Source: DASZHJ01 sp035517495
GTDB lineage: Bacteria; Pseudomonadota; Alphaproteobacteria; ATCC43930; CGMCC-115725
Direction of reading: 5' to 3'
Length of the DNA stretch: 64,000 bases
Assembly (NCBI GenBank): GCA_035517495.1
Contig: DATIYT010000083.1
Coordinates: forward strand, 1-64,000
The notes beneath the pieces are model-generated. The model was not told the DNA's origin. It saw only the letters and a program-made list of their open reading frames with translations, and made no database searches. Below, piece after piece: positions 9,216 through 19,000 of this stretch (positions are counted from its first letter, which is position 1; every line of letters begins with the position of its first letter). A program made the translations under genes and the position numbers.

Positions 9216-9698
9216 ACGAACCGCTTGTGGCAGTCCATTGGCAGCCAAAAAACGTATTACTGAGACATCCGTTGAGAGTTGGCATGTCGCGTTTCTTGGA
9301 GCTCGCGAAGCCGTGCTTCGCCCAGAGCAATAACTTCAATCAGCACCCTCATGTCCCGTGGATTGGTGACCACGTGGAGTTCGGACTAATAGTGCTTCAT
9401 GTCGTGCCTGAGCCGAACAATTTCGACCGCGGTGTTCATATTCTCTCTCAAGCCGGAAAGGATCATTCTCGCAGATGCATCTAGGGAAACAAATGTGCCA
9501 GGCAAAGAAAATCTTGTGTGATCAAATGGATATTTTTCAAATAAGCCGGTGAAATTGTAAGTTAATTTGACGGGCATGCCGGCGCGATTCAAATGGCCGT
9601 TTTTTCAGGAGTCTGCTTCCCGACGATCGCAAGTTTGCAATAATATAAGATCGTACCCGGCCTCGAAATCCGCCCGCAACCGCTCGATGTGATTGGCG
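9216..9698. other. Intergenic stretch with no supported gene
   Basis: No convincing gene is present. On the minus strand an open frame from about 9470 to 9245 reads as helical sequence (GLRENMNTAVEIVRLRHDMK), hits an in-frame TAG near 9390, then continues (VLIEVIALGEARLRELQ) to a TAA near 9260. This could be a small decayed gene, but no family is recognised. The region from 9480 to 9660 is rather AT-rich and probably holds the promoter of the phosphatase gene. Confidence 0.3.
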
Positions 9699-10343
9699 AT
9701 GACCAAGATTCTTCTCACTCGCCATGGCCATGTCGAAGGGATCGATCCCGTTCGCTTCCGTGGCCGCAGCGAATTACCCCTGACGGCGCTCGGCGAGGCT
9801 CAGGCGGCCGCTGTCGCGCGGCGTATCGCGGGGAGCTGGCGTCCGAATATCGTGTATACGAGCCCGATGGGCCGCTGCATCGCGACGTCGCGCCATATCG
9901 CTTCCGCCTGTCAAATCGATGTCGAGATTCTGGAAGACCTGAATGACCTCGATTACGGTGCCTGGCAATGGAAAACCTACGCCGAGGTGGAAAGCGCATG
10001 GCCCGCTCTTTTCAAGCAATGGCTTTCGAGGCCGCATCTCGTGCGTTTTCCAGGGGGGGACTCGCTTCAGGATCTCGTTGCCCGGACCGCCGACGCCGTC
10101 AGATCGGTAGTCGAACGACATGCGTCGGATACGGCCGTCATCGTTCTGGTGGGACATGACAGCGTCAATCGAGCCCTGCTCTTGCAGCTCCTTGATCAAC
10201 CGCTGTCCGCCTATTGGCGTCTCTCACAGCAGCCATGCTGCCTCAACGAATTCGACGTCGTCGACGGCCAGGTTTACGTCCGGCGTATCAATGAAACACA
10301 GCACCTCGAAGCAATCGAGCCGCAGCCCGCCACCAGCTCATAG
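9699..10343 (+). CDS. Histidine phosphatase family protein (phosphoglycerate mutase-like)
   Basis: This 214-residue cytosolic protein belongs to the histidine phosphatase superfamily. The phospho-accepting His is in LLTRHGHVEG at the N-terminus; SELPLTALGEAQAAAVARR follows, and the second catalytic His is in VLVGHDSVNRALL near residue 152. The size and motifs fit the broad-specificity or cobalamin-type phosphatases (GpmB/CobC-like). ATG 9699 is preferred over an in-frame TTG at 9693. Its neighbours are unrelated oxidoreductases, so no pathway can be assigned. Confidence 0.87.
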   Translation: MTKILLTRHGHVEGIDPVRFRGRSELPLTALGEAQAAAVARRIAGSWRPNIVYTSPMGRCIATSRHIASACQIDVEILEDLNDLDYGAWQWKTYAEVESAWPALFKQWLSRPHLVRFPGGDSLQDLVARTADAVRSVVERHASDTAVIVLVGHDSVNRALLLQLLDQPLSAYWRLSQQPCCLNEFDVVDGQVYVRRINETQHLEAIEPQPATSS

Positions 10344-10623
10344 AGGCGGAAGGCCGTTCGTCGCTTTGGCCAGAGTAGTGTCGCTCGGCCCATCGAAGAT
10401 GATGGCGTCCTCTGCTGCCCACCTCGGAACAACCGAATTGCCTATCCGCATTGCGTCCTGGTTGCTGCTGCCCGCACGCGCTATGCTGCTGTACGAATAA
10501 GCGCTGAATGCGTGCCGAAAGCTCAGAGTTGCTTGGAAATGCCACCGCAACATCACGCGGATGGAGTTGGCGTTTTCTACCAGGATCAAGGAACCACGCA
10601 TTCGAGAGCGGTGATTCCGGAGA

Positions 10624-11661
10624 ATGAGCATGCCTTGTGCCGAGGTATCCGATCCATCGGGTTGGTTTGGTAGCGAGCTCGCACAGGACCGATCTTGGAT
10701 CCATCACTTGACCGCGGTTGATCTCGGGGAGCTCGACGCGGCGCTCCGCAGCGCTGTCGCCAAGGGAATACCGCTCGAGCGTGTGCAGCAGGCCGATTTT
10801 ATGCTGCCAAGCTTGGGCCCGAAACTCGCTTCCATGCTGGATGAACTTCGGTCGGGTCGCGGCTTCTTTGTCCTGCGCGGTCTGCCCCTCAGTCGCTATT
10901 CCGAGGACGAGGTCAGCCTGATCTATTGGGGCGTGGGTACGCACCTTGGAACTGCGGTTAATCAAAATCCGGCGGGTGATCTGCTCGGTCACGTACGCGA
11001 CCTTGGCAAAAAATGGGGCCAGCTCGGTGTTCGCGGTTACGAAACGAGCGGCCGACTGCTTTTCCATACCGACTTCAGCGATTTGGTTGGTCTTCTTTGC
11101 CTGAGCCGAGCGCGAGTAGGCGGCCTCAGCCGCATCGCAAGCGCGATCACCGTTCACAACGAAGTGGCGCGCCATCATCCCGAGCACCTCGCGCTGCTCT
11201 ACCGCGGCTTCCGCTACATAAAGCGCGAAGCGGTCAAATCGCAAAATCCAGTCACCGACTATGTTCCGGTGTTTGCTCAGGTGAATGGGGTGCTCAGCTG
11301 CAGGATAGTGCGCGAGCGCATCGAGGCCGGAGCGAGGCGGCTAATGCAACCGCTCACCCCCGCGGAAACGCGAGCGCTTGACTGTCTTGCCGATGTCGCC
11401 GCCGACGAGCGAGTGTGCCTTGCCATGGACCTTCGTCCGGGCGACATGCAGTTCCTCAACAACTACACGGTCTTTCATTCGAGAACGGCTTATACGGATG
11501 GGGAGCACCCCGATCAGAAGCGACATCTCCTACGCCTCTGGCTCACCATGCATGGCGAACGCCGCCCGTTGGCGCTTAATTTTCCGCAGGCCAATGGTTA
11601 TGGGGTTCCAGGTCTCGAGCCGCCGAGAGGCGCGGTTGAGCTGGGACTGGTGAGCGCATGA
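10624..11661 (+). CDS. TauD/TfdA-like Fe(II)/2-oxoglutarate dioxygenase, second copy
   Basis: This 345-residue protein has the clavaminate synthase/TauD fold. The facial triad is H148-x-D150 in LLFHTDFSD and H285 in NNYTVFHSRTAY, and the 2-oxoglutarate-binding Arg is in KRHLLRLWL shortly after. The N-terminal GRGFFVLRGLPL and the GTAVNQNPAGDLLG segment are typical of the branch often annotated as 'TauD/TfdA family'. It is only distantly similar to the dioxygenase at 5465-6343, so it is not a recent duplicate. The 280 bases upstream hold no gene. Substrate unknown. Confidence 0.87.
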   Translation: MSMPCAEVSDPSGWFGSELAQDRSWIHHLTAVDLGELDAALRSAVAKGIPLERVQQADFMLPSLGPKLASMLDELRSGRGFFVLRGLPLSRYSEDEVSLIYWGVGTHLGTAVNQNPAGDLLGHVRDLGKKWGQLGVRGYETSGRLLFHTDFSDLVGLLCLSRARVGGLSRIASAITVHNEVARHHPEHLALLYRGFRYIKREAVKSQNPVTDYVPVFAQVNGVLSCRIVRERIEAGARRLMQPLTPAETRALDCLADVAADERVCLAMDLRPGDMQFLNNYTVFHSRTAYTDGEHPDQKRHLLRLWLTMHGERRPLALNFPQANGYGVPGLEPPRGAVELGLVSA

Positions 11662-11796
11662 CTGTTGCGGAGTAGCGACATTTCGCGGCGGCGCCCCTTG
11701 AGCCGGACGCAACATCGGGGCGGATAAGTTTGCCGAGATCACATCGCGCGCAGCGCAGGTCCCGCTTATGCCGGCCTGTCTGAACGATGGGGGGTC

Positions 11797-12669
11797 ATGC
11801 CGATGAGCACCACGGCGCCCGAGCTGACGATTGTCCGCACCGTGGCGGCGCTGCGAGCAGAGATCGCCGCGTGGCGGCGCTCTGGTGCGACGGTAGGGCT
11901 TATCCCCACCATGGGCGGGCTTCATGCCGGGCACCTTGCTCTCGTCGAGCGGACGCTCCGTGAAGTCGACCGCGCCGTCGTGACGATTTTCGTCAATCCG
12001 AAGCAATTCGGCCCGACCGAGGATATCGAACGCTATCCCCGCCAGGAAATGCGCGACGCCGGGATGCTGGCGGAGTCTGGCGCGAGCCTCCTGTTTGCGC
12101 CTTCAGTCGATGAGATGTACCCGGCGGGATTCACCACCAATGTCAGCGTCACCAGGTTTATTGACGGGCTTGATGGCCCCTTGCGCCCCGGCCATTTCGA
12201 CGGGGTGGCGACGGTAGTCACGAAACTGCTGCTCCAGGCGTTGCCTGATGTGGCGATATTTGGCGAGAAGGACTACCAGCAGCTACAGGTGATTCGGCGC
12301 GTCACTCAAGATCTCGACATTCCGGTACGCATCATCGGCGCTCCCACCGTCCGTGAGGCGGACGGTCTCGCGATGTCCTCGCGCAATGCCTATCTTTCGG
12401 CGGAAGAGCGCGCGATGGCACCGGCGATCCACCGGACGCTGCTCGCCGTCGCGGCGCGCCTGCGCGCCGGGGAGCCGGCTGCGGAGGCTCTGTCCCTCGG
12501 CCGGCAGGCTCTCGCTAATGCGGGCATCGCCCGAATCGACTATCTCGACCTGCGCGACGGTGAGACCCTTGCGGCAATAGCGGCGTCCAACTCGCGGGCG
12601 CGGCTGTTTGCGGCCGCGTGGTTGGGACGTACCCGGTTGATCGACAACATTGCCGTGGCCGAGCTGTGA
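11797..12669 (+). CDS. panC: Pantoate--beta-alanine ligase (pantothenate synthetase)
   Basis: This cytosolic enzyme joins pantoate and beta-alanine using ATP to make pantothenate, the vitamin B5 precursor of coenzyme A. The 290 residues match the family length. The nucleotide-binding HIGH-like motif is in PTMGGLHAGHLALV, followed by VVTIFVNPKQFGPTED, FDGVATVVTKLL and FGEKDYQQLQVIRR; the KMSKS-like SSRNAYLS is also intact. All pieces needed for catalysis are present. Starts at 11797 or 11803 are both possible. No panB or panD is in the window, so this may be a second, accessory copy. Confidence 0.96.
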   Translation: MPMSTTAPELTIVRTVAALRAEIAAWRRSGATVGLIPTMGGLHAGHLALVERTLREVDRAVVTIFVNPKQFGPTEDIERYPRQEMRDAGMLAESGASLLFAPSVDEMYPAGFTTNVSVTRFIDGLDGPLRPGHFDGVATVVTKLLLQALPDVAIFGEKDYQQLQVIRRVTQDLDIPVRIIGAPTVREADGLAMSSRNAYLSAEERAMAPAIHRTLLAVAARLRAGEPAAEALSLGRQALANAGIARIDYLDLRDGETLAAIAASNSRARLFAAAWLGRTRLIDNIAVAEL

Positions 12670-13066
12670 TCCCTACTTGTTAGGAGGCATCGACAAACCC
12701 GATGCCCATAACTTTGGACAAATCGGGGCGGACCGAGGACCGGCGCGATTCGCCGTTTGCTCCCAGGCAAGGGGCGCGGATGGTCTCAGGGCAAGCGCCA
12801 GAGTGTCAGTCTAGGTGCGCTCAGGGCTGTCTGATCAGTGCCTGATGAACTGCCCAAACGCCAAGGCCACCACGAAAGACACGGCGAGCACCGCAACAGC
12901 GATCATGAGCGCGGTCGTCGGCTGCATTGCAGCAGCGTAGTCCCAACCGCTTCGCGACCGGAATCATACAGTCGAGGTAACCCGATGTGGTGCGCGGCGC
13001 GGCGCGGCAGTCCCAATCGGCTCGTGCGACAGGATCAGATGGCAGTTACCGGCGAGGGAGGGGTAA
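12670..13066. other. Intergenic stretch between panC and the giant TpsA gene
   Basis: The region between two converging genes contains only one weak candidate, a 30-codon minus-strand open frame described separately. A GC-rich patch of alternating GCGCGGC around 12990-13010 could form secondary structure, but no poly-T tract follows. Confidence 0.4.
12835..12927 (-). CDS. Possible 30-residue single-pass membrane peptide
   Basis: A short open frame starts with ATG at 12925-12927 and encodes MQPTTALM followed by about 17 hydrophobic residues, rich in Ala and Val, ending GQFIRH. The composition is that of a single transmembrane helix with a short charged tail. There is no strong ribosome site and no recognised family. 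Small membrane peptides of this kind are common in rhizobia and often missed, but chance cannot be excluded. Confidence 0.3.
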   Translation of the reverse strand: MQPTTALMIAVAVLAVSFVVALAFGQFIRH

Positions 13067-16000
13067 TTACTGGGATGGCGGATCGGAGAGTACACTATCG
13101 TCGCTACCGCTGCCCCCTTCCATGCCCAGATTCTGCTGCTCGTAGAGATGCGGCATGATGGCGATCAAATTGTATGTAATCAGCGGCCTGTCATGATTTA
13201 CAGGGCCGGTGTTGGCGCTCAGGAAGCTTGCGGCATCGCCACCCTGAGACGCGATCGAACCGCTCCCGCTCTGGGAGCTGAAGCTGTCAGGGGCATTCGG
13301 GTTAAGGAAGGCCTCACCGTTGCCGATATAGGTTTGCGGATTGAGTATTCCGAGCGGGAGATTGAGGCTGGTCGGCGGGACAAAGAAAACGATGCCATCG
13401 AAGGTATAGGGTCCGGGTCCGAAGGGTGGCAATACAACGATCTGCTGTGCCCCTGCCGCTCCGGTCTGACCGTTCACGGTGCTATCGGTCAGCACGACGG
13501 AGCTTCCGACCACTTCGAGGACTCCGGTTCCCGAGCCGAGGCTGACCGAACCGCTGATGGGTCCGATAGCCGGCTCGCCGGTTACAGCGGCTGAAATGAG
13601 CGAGCCATCGGACTTGACCAAAGTTCCATTGATGGTGATCGAGCTTCCGATCAGCGTCAGCGGGGCGTCGAAGGTGAAATTGCCGGTGGAAATCGGTCCG
13701 TTGCCGCCGCCGTTCAGCGCCGAGGTGGTGCCGATGGTCACCGGCCCGCCGCCGCCGCCCGCGAGAATGGCAAGCTCCGCGGTGCTCAGCTGGAATTGAC
13801 CCGCAGCGCCCGCCAGCCCGATCGAGAGCGGCGAATAGGGCTCGACGACGCGCGCGCCGCCGCCGGTCCAGGCGCCGTCGAGGCTGACCGCATCGGCGAT
13901 CACCGTGAAGGTATTGTTGCCCTGATTCACTGTCCCCAGCACGATGGTGCTGGTGTCACCGATCAGCGTGGTGTCGCCGGCGAGCACCAGCGCGTTCACC
14001 GTCATCCCCCCCGGGAAGGTGAACGTGCCGGAAAGCGCGGTACCGCCCTGATTGGCGAAGGTGGTATTGCTGTCGATCGTGCCGCCGCCCAATAGCACGA
14101 TCGGGTAGTTCCCGGACCCGGTGGCGAGCGCGCCAAGATCGATCGGCCCGATGATCGTCACCAAGCCGCCGGTCTTGCCGGTGAGATCGAGCACGCCGAG
14201 ATCGACCGCGGCGTCGAACTGCACCAACCCGCTTCCCGGCAGCGCCAGGCTGCCGCCGCCGCTCACCGGCCCCGTCACCGTGAGTGGGTCGCTGCCGGTG
14301 TTGATGCTGGTGTCGCCGGCAAGCGTCAGCGCGCCGTCAATGGTAAGCCCACCCGGGAATTGGAAGTTGCCGGCAAAGCTGGTGCCGCCCTGGTTGGCGA
14401 AGGTGGTGGCAGCGCTGATTGTGCCGCCGTCGAGGAACGCGATCGCGTAGTTCCCGGACCCGGTGGCGAGCGCGCCAAGATCGATCGGCCCGATGATCGT
14501 CACCGAGCCGCCGGTCTTGCCGCTGAGATCGAGCACGCCGAGATCGACGGCGGCGTCGAATTGCACCAAGCCGCTTCCCGGCAGCGCCAGGCTGCTGCCG
14601 CCGCCGCTCACCGGCCCCATCACCGTGAGCGGGTCGCTGCCGGTGTTGATACTGGTGTCGCCGGCGAGTGTCAGCAGGCCGTCAATGGTAAGCCCGCCCG
14701 GGAATTGGAAGCTGCCGGAAAGCGCGACACCACCCTGATTGGCGAAGGTGGTATTGCTGGTGATCATGCCGCCGCCCAAGAGCACGATCGGGTAGTTCCC
14801 GGACCCGGTGGCAAGCGCGCCAAGATCGATCGGCCCGTCGACCGTCACCGAGCCGCCGGTCTTGCCGCTGAGGTCGAGCATGCCGAGATCGACGGCGCCA
14901 TCGAATTGCACCACGCCGCTTCCCGGCAGTGCCAGGCTGCTGCTGCTGCCGTTCACCGGCCCCATCACCGTGAGCGCGTCGCTGCCGGTGTTGATGCTGG
15001 TGTCGCCGGCGAGATTCAGCGCGCCGTCAATGGTGAGCCCGTCCGGGAATTGGAAGCCGCCAGAAAGCGCAACACCGCCCTGATTGGCGAAGGTGGTATT
15101 GCTGTCGATCGTGCCGCCGCCCAAGAGCACGATCAGGTAGTTCCCGGACCCGGTGGCGAGCGCGCCAAGATCGATCGGCCCGTCGATCGTCACCGAGCCG
15201 CCGGTCTTGCCGGTGAGGTCGAGCACGCCGAGATCGACGGCGGCATCGAATTGCACCAGGCCGCTTCCCGGCAGCGCCAGGCTGCTGCCGCCGCCGCTCA
15301 CCGGCCCCATCACCGTGAGCGGGTTGCTGCCGGTGTTGATGCTGGTGTCGCCAGCAAGCGTCAGCGCGCCGTCGATGGTGAGCCCGCCCGGGAATTGGAA
15401 GCCGCCGGCAAAGCTGGTGCCGCCCTGGTTGGCGAAGGTAGTCGCAGCGCTGATCGTGCCGCCGTCCAAGAACGCGATCGCGTAGCTCCCGGACCCGGTG
15501 GCAAGCGCGCCAAGATCGATCGGCCCGTCGACCGTCACCGAGCCGCCGGTCTTGCCGCTGAGATCGAGCACGCCGACATCGACCGCGGCGTTGAATTGGT
15601 CCGCGCCACTCCCCAGCAGTGCCAGACTGCTGCCGCCGCCGCTCACCGGCCCCATCACCGTGAGCGCATCGCTGCCGGTGTTGATACTGGTGTCGCCGGC
15701 GAGATTCAGCACGCCGTCAATGGTGAGCCCGTCCGGGAATTGGAAGTCGCCGGAAAGCGCGACACCGCCCTGATTGGCGAAGGTGGTATTGCTGGCGATC
15801 GTGCCGCCGCCTAAGAGCACGATCGGGTAGTTCCCGGACCCGGTGGCGAGCGCGCCAAGATCGATCGGCCCGATGATCGTCACCAAGCCGCCGGTCTTGC
15901 CGGTGAGATTGAGCGTGCCGAGATCGACCGCGGCATCGAATTGCACCAGGCCGCTTCCCGGCAGCGCCAGGCTGCCGCCGCCGGTCACCGTACCCGTGAC

Positions 16001-19000
16001 CGTCACCGCGCCCGAGCCCGCCGCAAAGGTCCACGAGGTCGGCACGACGATGTCGCCGGTGATGGTGATCGAGCTTCCGATCAGCGTCAGCGGGGCGCCG
16101 AAGGTGAAGCTGTCGGCGGTGACCGGTCCGTTGCCGCCGCCGTTCAGCGCCGAGGTGGTGCCGATGGTCACCGGCCCGCTGCCGCCGCCCGCGAGAATGG
16201 CGAGTTCCGCGGCGCTCAGCTGGAATTGACCCGGAGCACCCGCCAGCCCGATCGAGAGCGGCGAATAGGGCTCGACGACGCGCGCACCGCCGCCGGTCCA
16301 GGCGCCTTCGAGGTTGACCGCATCGGCGATCACCGTGAAGGTGTTGCTGCCCTGATCCACCGTTCCCAGCACGATGGTGCTGGTGTCACCGATCAGCGTG
16401 GTGGCACCGGCGAGCGTCAGCGCGTTCACCGTCATCCCCTCCGGGAAGGTGAACACGCCGGAAAGCGTGGTGCCGCCCTGATTGGCGAAGGTGGTATTGC
16501 TGGCGATCGTGCCGCCATCCAAGAACGCGATCGTGTAGTTCCCGGACCCGGTGGCGAGCAACCCAAGATCGATCGGCCCGTCCACCGTCAGCGAGCCGCC
16601 GGTCTTGCCGCTGAGGTTGAGCGTGCCGAGATCGACGGCGGCATCGAATTGCACCAAGCCGCTCCCCGGCAGCGCCAGGCTGCCGCCGCCGGTCACCGTA
16701 CCCGTGACCGTCACCGCGCCCGAGCCCGCACCAATCGTTACCGATTGCCCCGACGTCACGACGACAGGGCCGATCAGCGAGACCGACACGTTGGCTGTCA
16801 CGATATTGGCCGAGACAGAAATCGCGCCTTGATGATTCCCGCTCGCGCTCGCCGTGGATGCTACCGCACCGACGTTAAAGTCTCCGCTCCCCGGCTCCGC
16901 CGGCAGGCCAGTTGTGCCGTCCCATCCCGCGACGATCGTCAGCGCGGACGGACTGTCGATCGATCGAGCGACGGTCACCGAGCCCTCGGACACGATGTTG
17001 AGTGCCGTTGCCAGCGGCTGTTGTCCGTTCGTCAATGCGTTGAGGCCGGTCAGTGCCAGCGGCGCGAAAGTGCTGGTGTCGAGGATGCTGACGTCGCCAT
17101 AAAGCAGGTCGTTGGCGATGCTGTCGGCGAGCACCGCACCTATTCCCGGCGAGCCGCCGTCCGAGAAGCTACTCGCTTCGATGATGACGCTTCCGGTTGT
17201 GCCCCCACCGGCGTCGTTCGTCTGCCCGATCAGAACCGCGCCGGCGACGCTGATCGCGCCGCCCGCGCGCAGGTCGATATTGCCGGCGATCGCTCCCTTG
17301 CCGCTCTCCGGTGCATCGACGACATCGCCGATCTGGGCATAGTTGCTGTCGCCGGTGCCGCCCGTAAGCGAGACCGGTCCGCTGGCGAGGATGACGATGT
17401 TTCCGCTGAGCGAGGTCGGGCCGGTGATCGCTGCGGACTGCAGCGTTCCAATACCGCCGTGACCGATTTGCGCGTAGTTGTCTGCGTTGGTGCCGCCACC
17501 GGCCAAGATCACGGTGCCATTGCCCGCGCCTGGGGCGCCGACAGTCACATCGATATCTCCGCTTATGGAAAGCGAGCCGCTGCCGGGACCACCCGATAGG
17601 CCGCCGTGGCCGATCTGCGCGAAGGCTCCGCCTGTATTCCAGAAAGAATCGAGGTTTGGCAAGGGGTTGGCGGGCGTGCTGCCACTACCCCCTTGCAGCG
17701 ACAGCAGACTTTGCCCGGCCGAGTCTGCCCCGCCGACCGTTATCGTGATATTGCCGCTTTCGGTAATTTCGGCGTTGGTGCCGCTCCCAGGGTCGAACAA
17801 GCCGCCGTGACCGATCATCGCGTACGACAACGCCCCACCGCCGCCTTGCAGAATTAGCTGGCCGGCGGTGCTAGGGGTGCCCACGACGATCGTGATGTTG
17901 CCACTCTCGACCAGATCTGCGCGCCCGGCGCCGTTATTGGTACCGGAGAAGGCCTGCAAACCGCCGTGCCCGATCTGAGCGTAGGAGAGGAAATCGTTCG
18001 GCGCACCCTCGAGATCGATCGCTTGCGTCGCAGTGACGGTGATGTTGCCGATGTTCTCGCCGATGCCCGAGACATGAGCAGACGCCAAAAATTGGGCGCC
18101 ACCGTGACCGATTTGGGCATAGTCGCGCCCTTCGTCCCCCTCCGGTTCTCCGGGCCCCGGTGTCTCTTCTCCAATGTTATCGGCATGACCGAGGTTTCCG
18201 CTAAGCAGCAGCGTCCCCGTCACGTCGACAGTGATGTTGCCGCTCTCAACGAAATTCACAAAGCTCCCGTTTTGGCCGAGCTGCGCCCCACCATGGCCGA
18301 TTTGAGCGTAATTATCGCCGCCGCCCTCCTCATCGCTGAGGTCCGAGCTACGGTCGCCGCCAATGAGACTCATCCCCGCGCCGGCAGTCACGTTGATGTT
18401 GCCGCTGAGCGTCACTGAATTGCCGCTCGAGTAAGTGCCATTAAACGCGCCTGGCGAGCCCCCATGGCCGATCTGCGCAAATGAGTTGGGGAAATTGAAT
18501 CCGCCCATCAGCAACACCGAGCCTGCCGCCGACACGGTGATGTTCCCCGCGAGCGTCACATTGGTTGCACTGTAGAATGTTCCGGGGGCCCCGTGCCCGA
18601 TCTGAGCCGGCGAGCCAGCTTGCTCACCGCCGATTAGAGCGATATTCCCGGTCCCGATCACCGTGATGTCGCCGCCGGTGTTCTGGCCCGCTTTGAATGG
18701 CGCAAAACCGATCTGCGCCCGATCGCCGGGCGAATAGCCGGCGACGCCGGTCCCGCCACCCTGTACCGTCACATTGTGGCCGAGGACGACCGTCGGACCG
18801 AAGGCGCTTCCAACCGAGACCGCGGTCCTGCTCGTCGCGTAGTTGATGAAGACATCGCCCCCATTGGCGGTTCCGCCGTAGGAGCCCGGCGTGGTTTCAA
18901 GTGTCTGTATGTTGACACTCTGGGAACCCGCAGTGACCCCAGTCTTGCCGTCCCATCCCGCGACCAGATAGATCGCACCCCCTGCGCCCTGGGCGCTGTT

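Noticed and set aside
14360..15814. Long plus-strand open frame (484 codons) across the exoprotein repeats
   Set aside because: It is antisense to the giant exoprotein, and its own repeat pattern simply mirrors the 345-bp units. It has no ribosome site, and its composition (His/Arg/Ala/Gly) is typical of an antisense shadow.
13930..16710. Regular repeats that could suggest a CRISPR array
   Set aside because: The units are 345 bp, stay in frame within a coding sequence and have no short repeat-spacer structure.
15941..17599. Plus-strand open frame of 552 codons
   Set aside because: Antisense shadow of the exoprotein gene, Arg-rich, with no recognisable domain.
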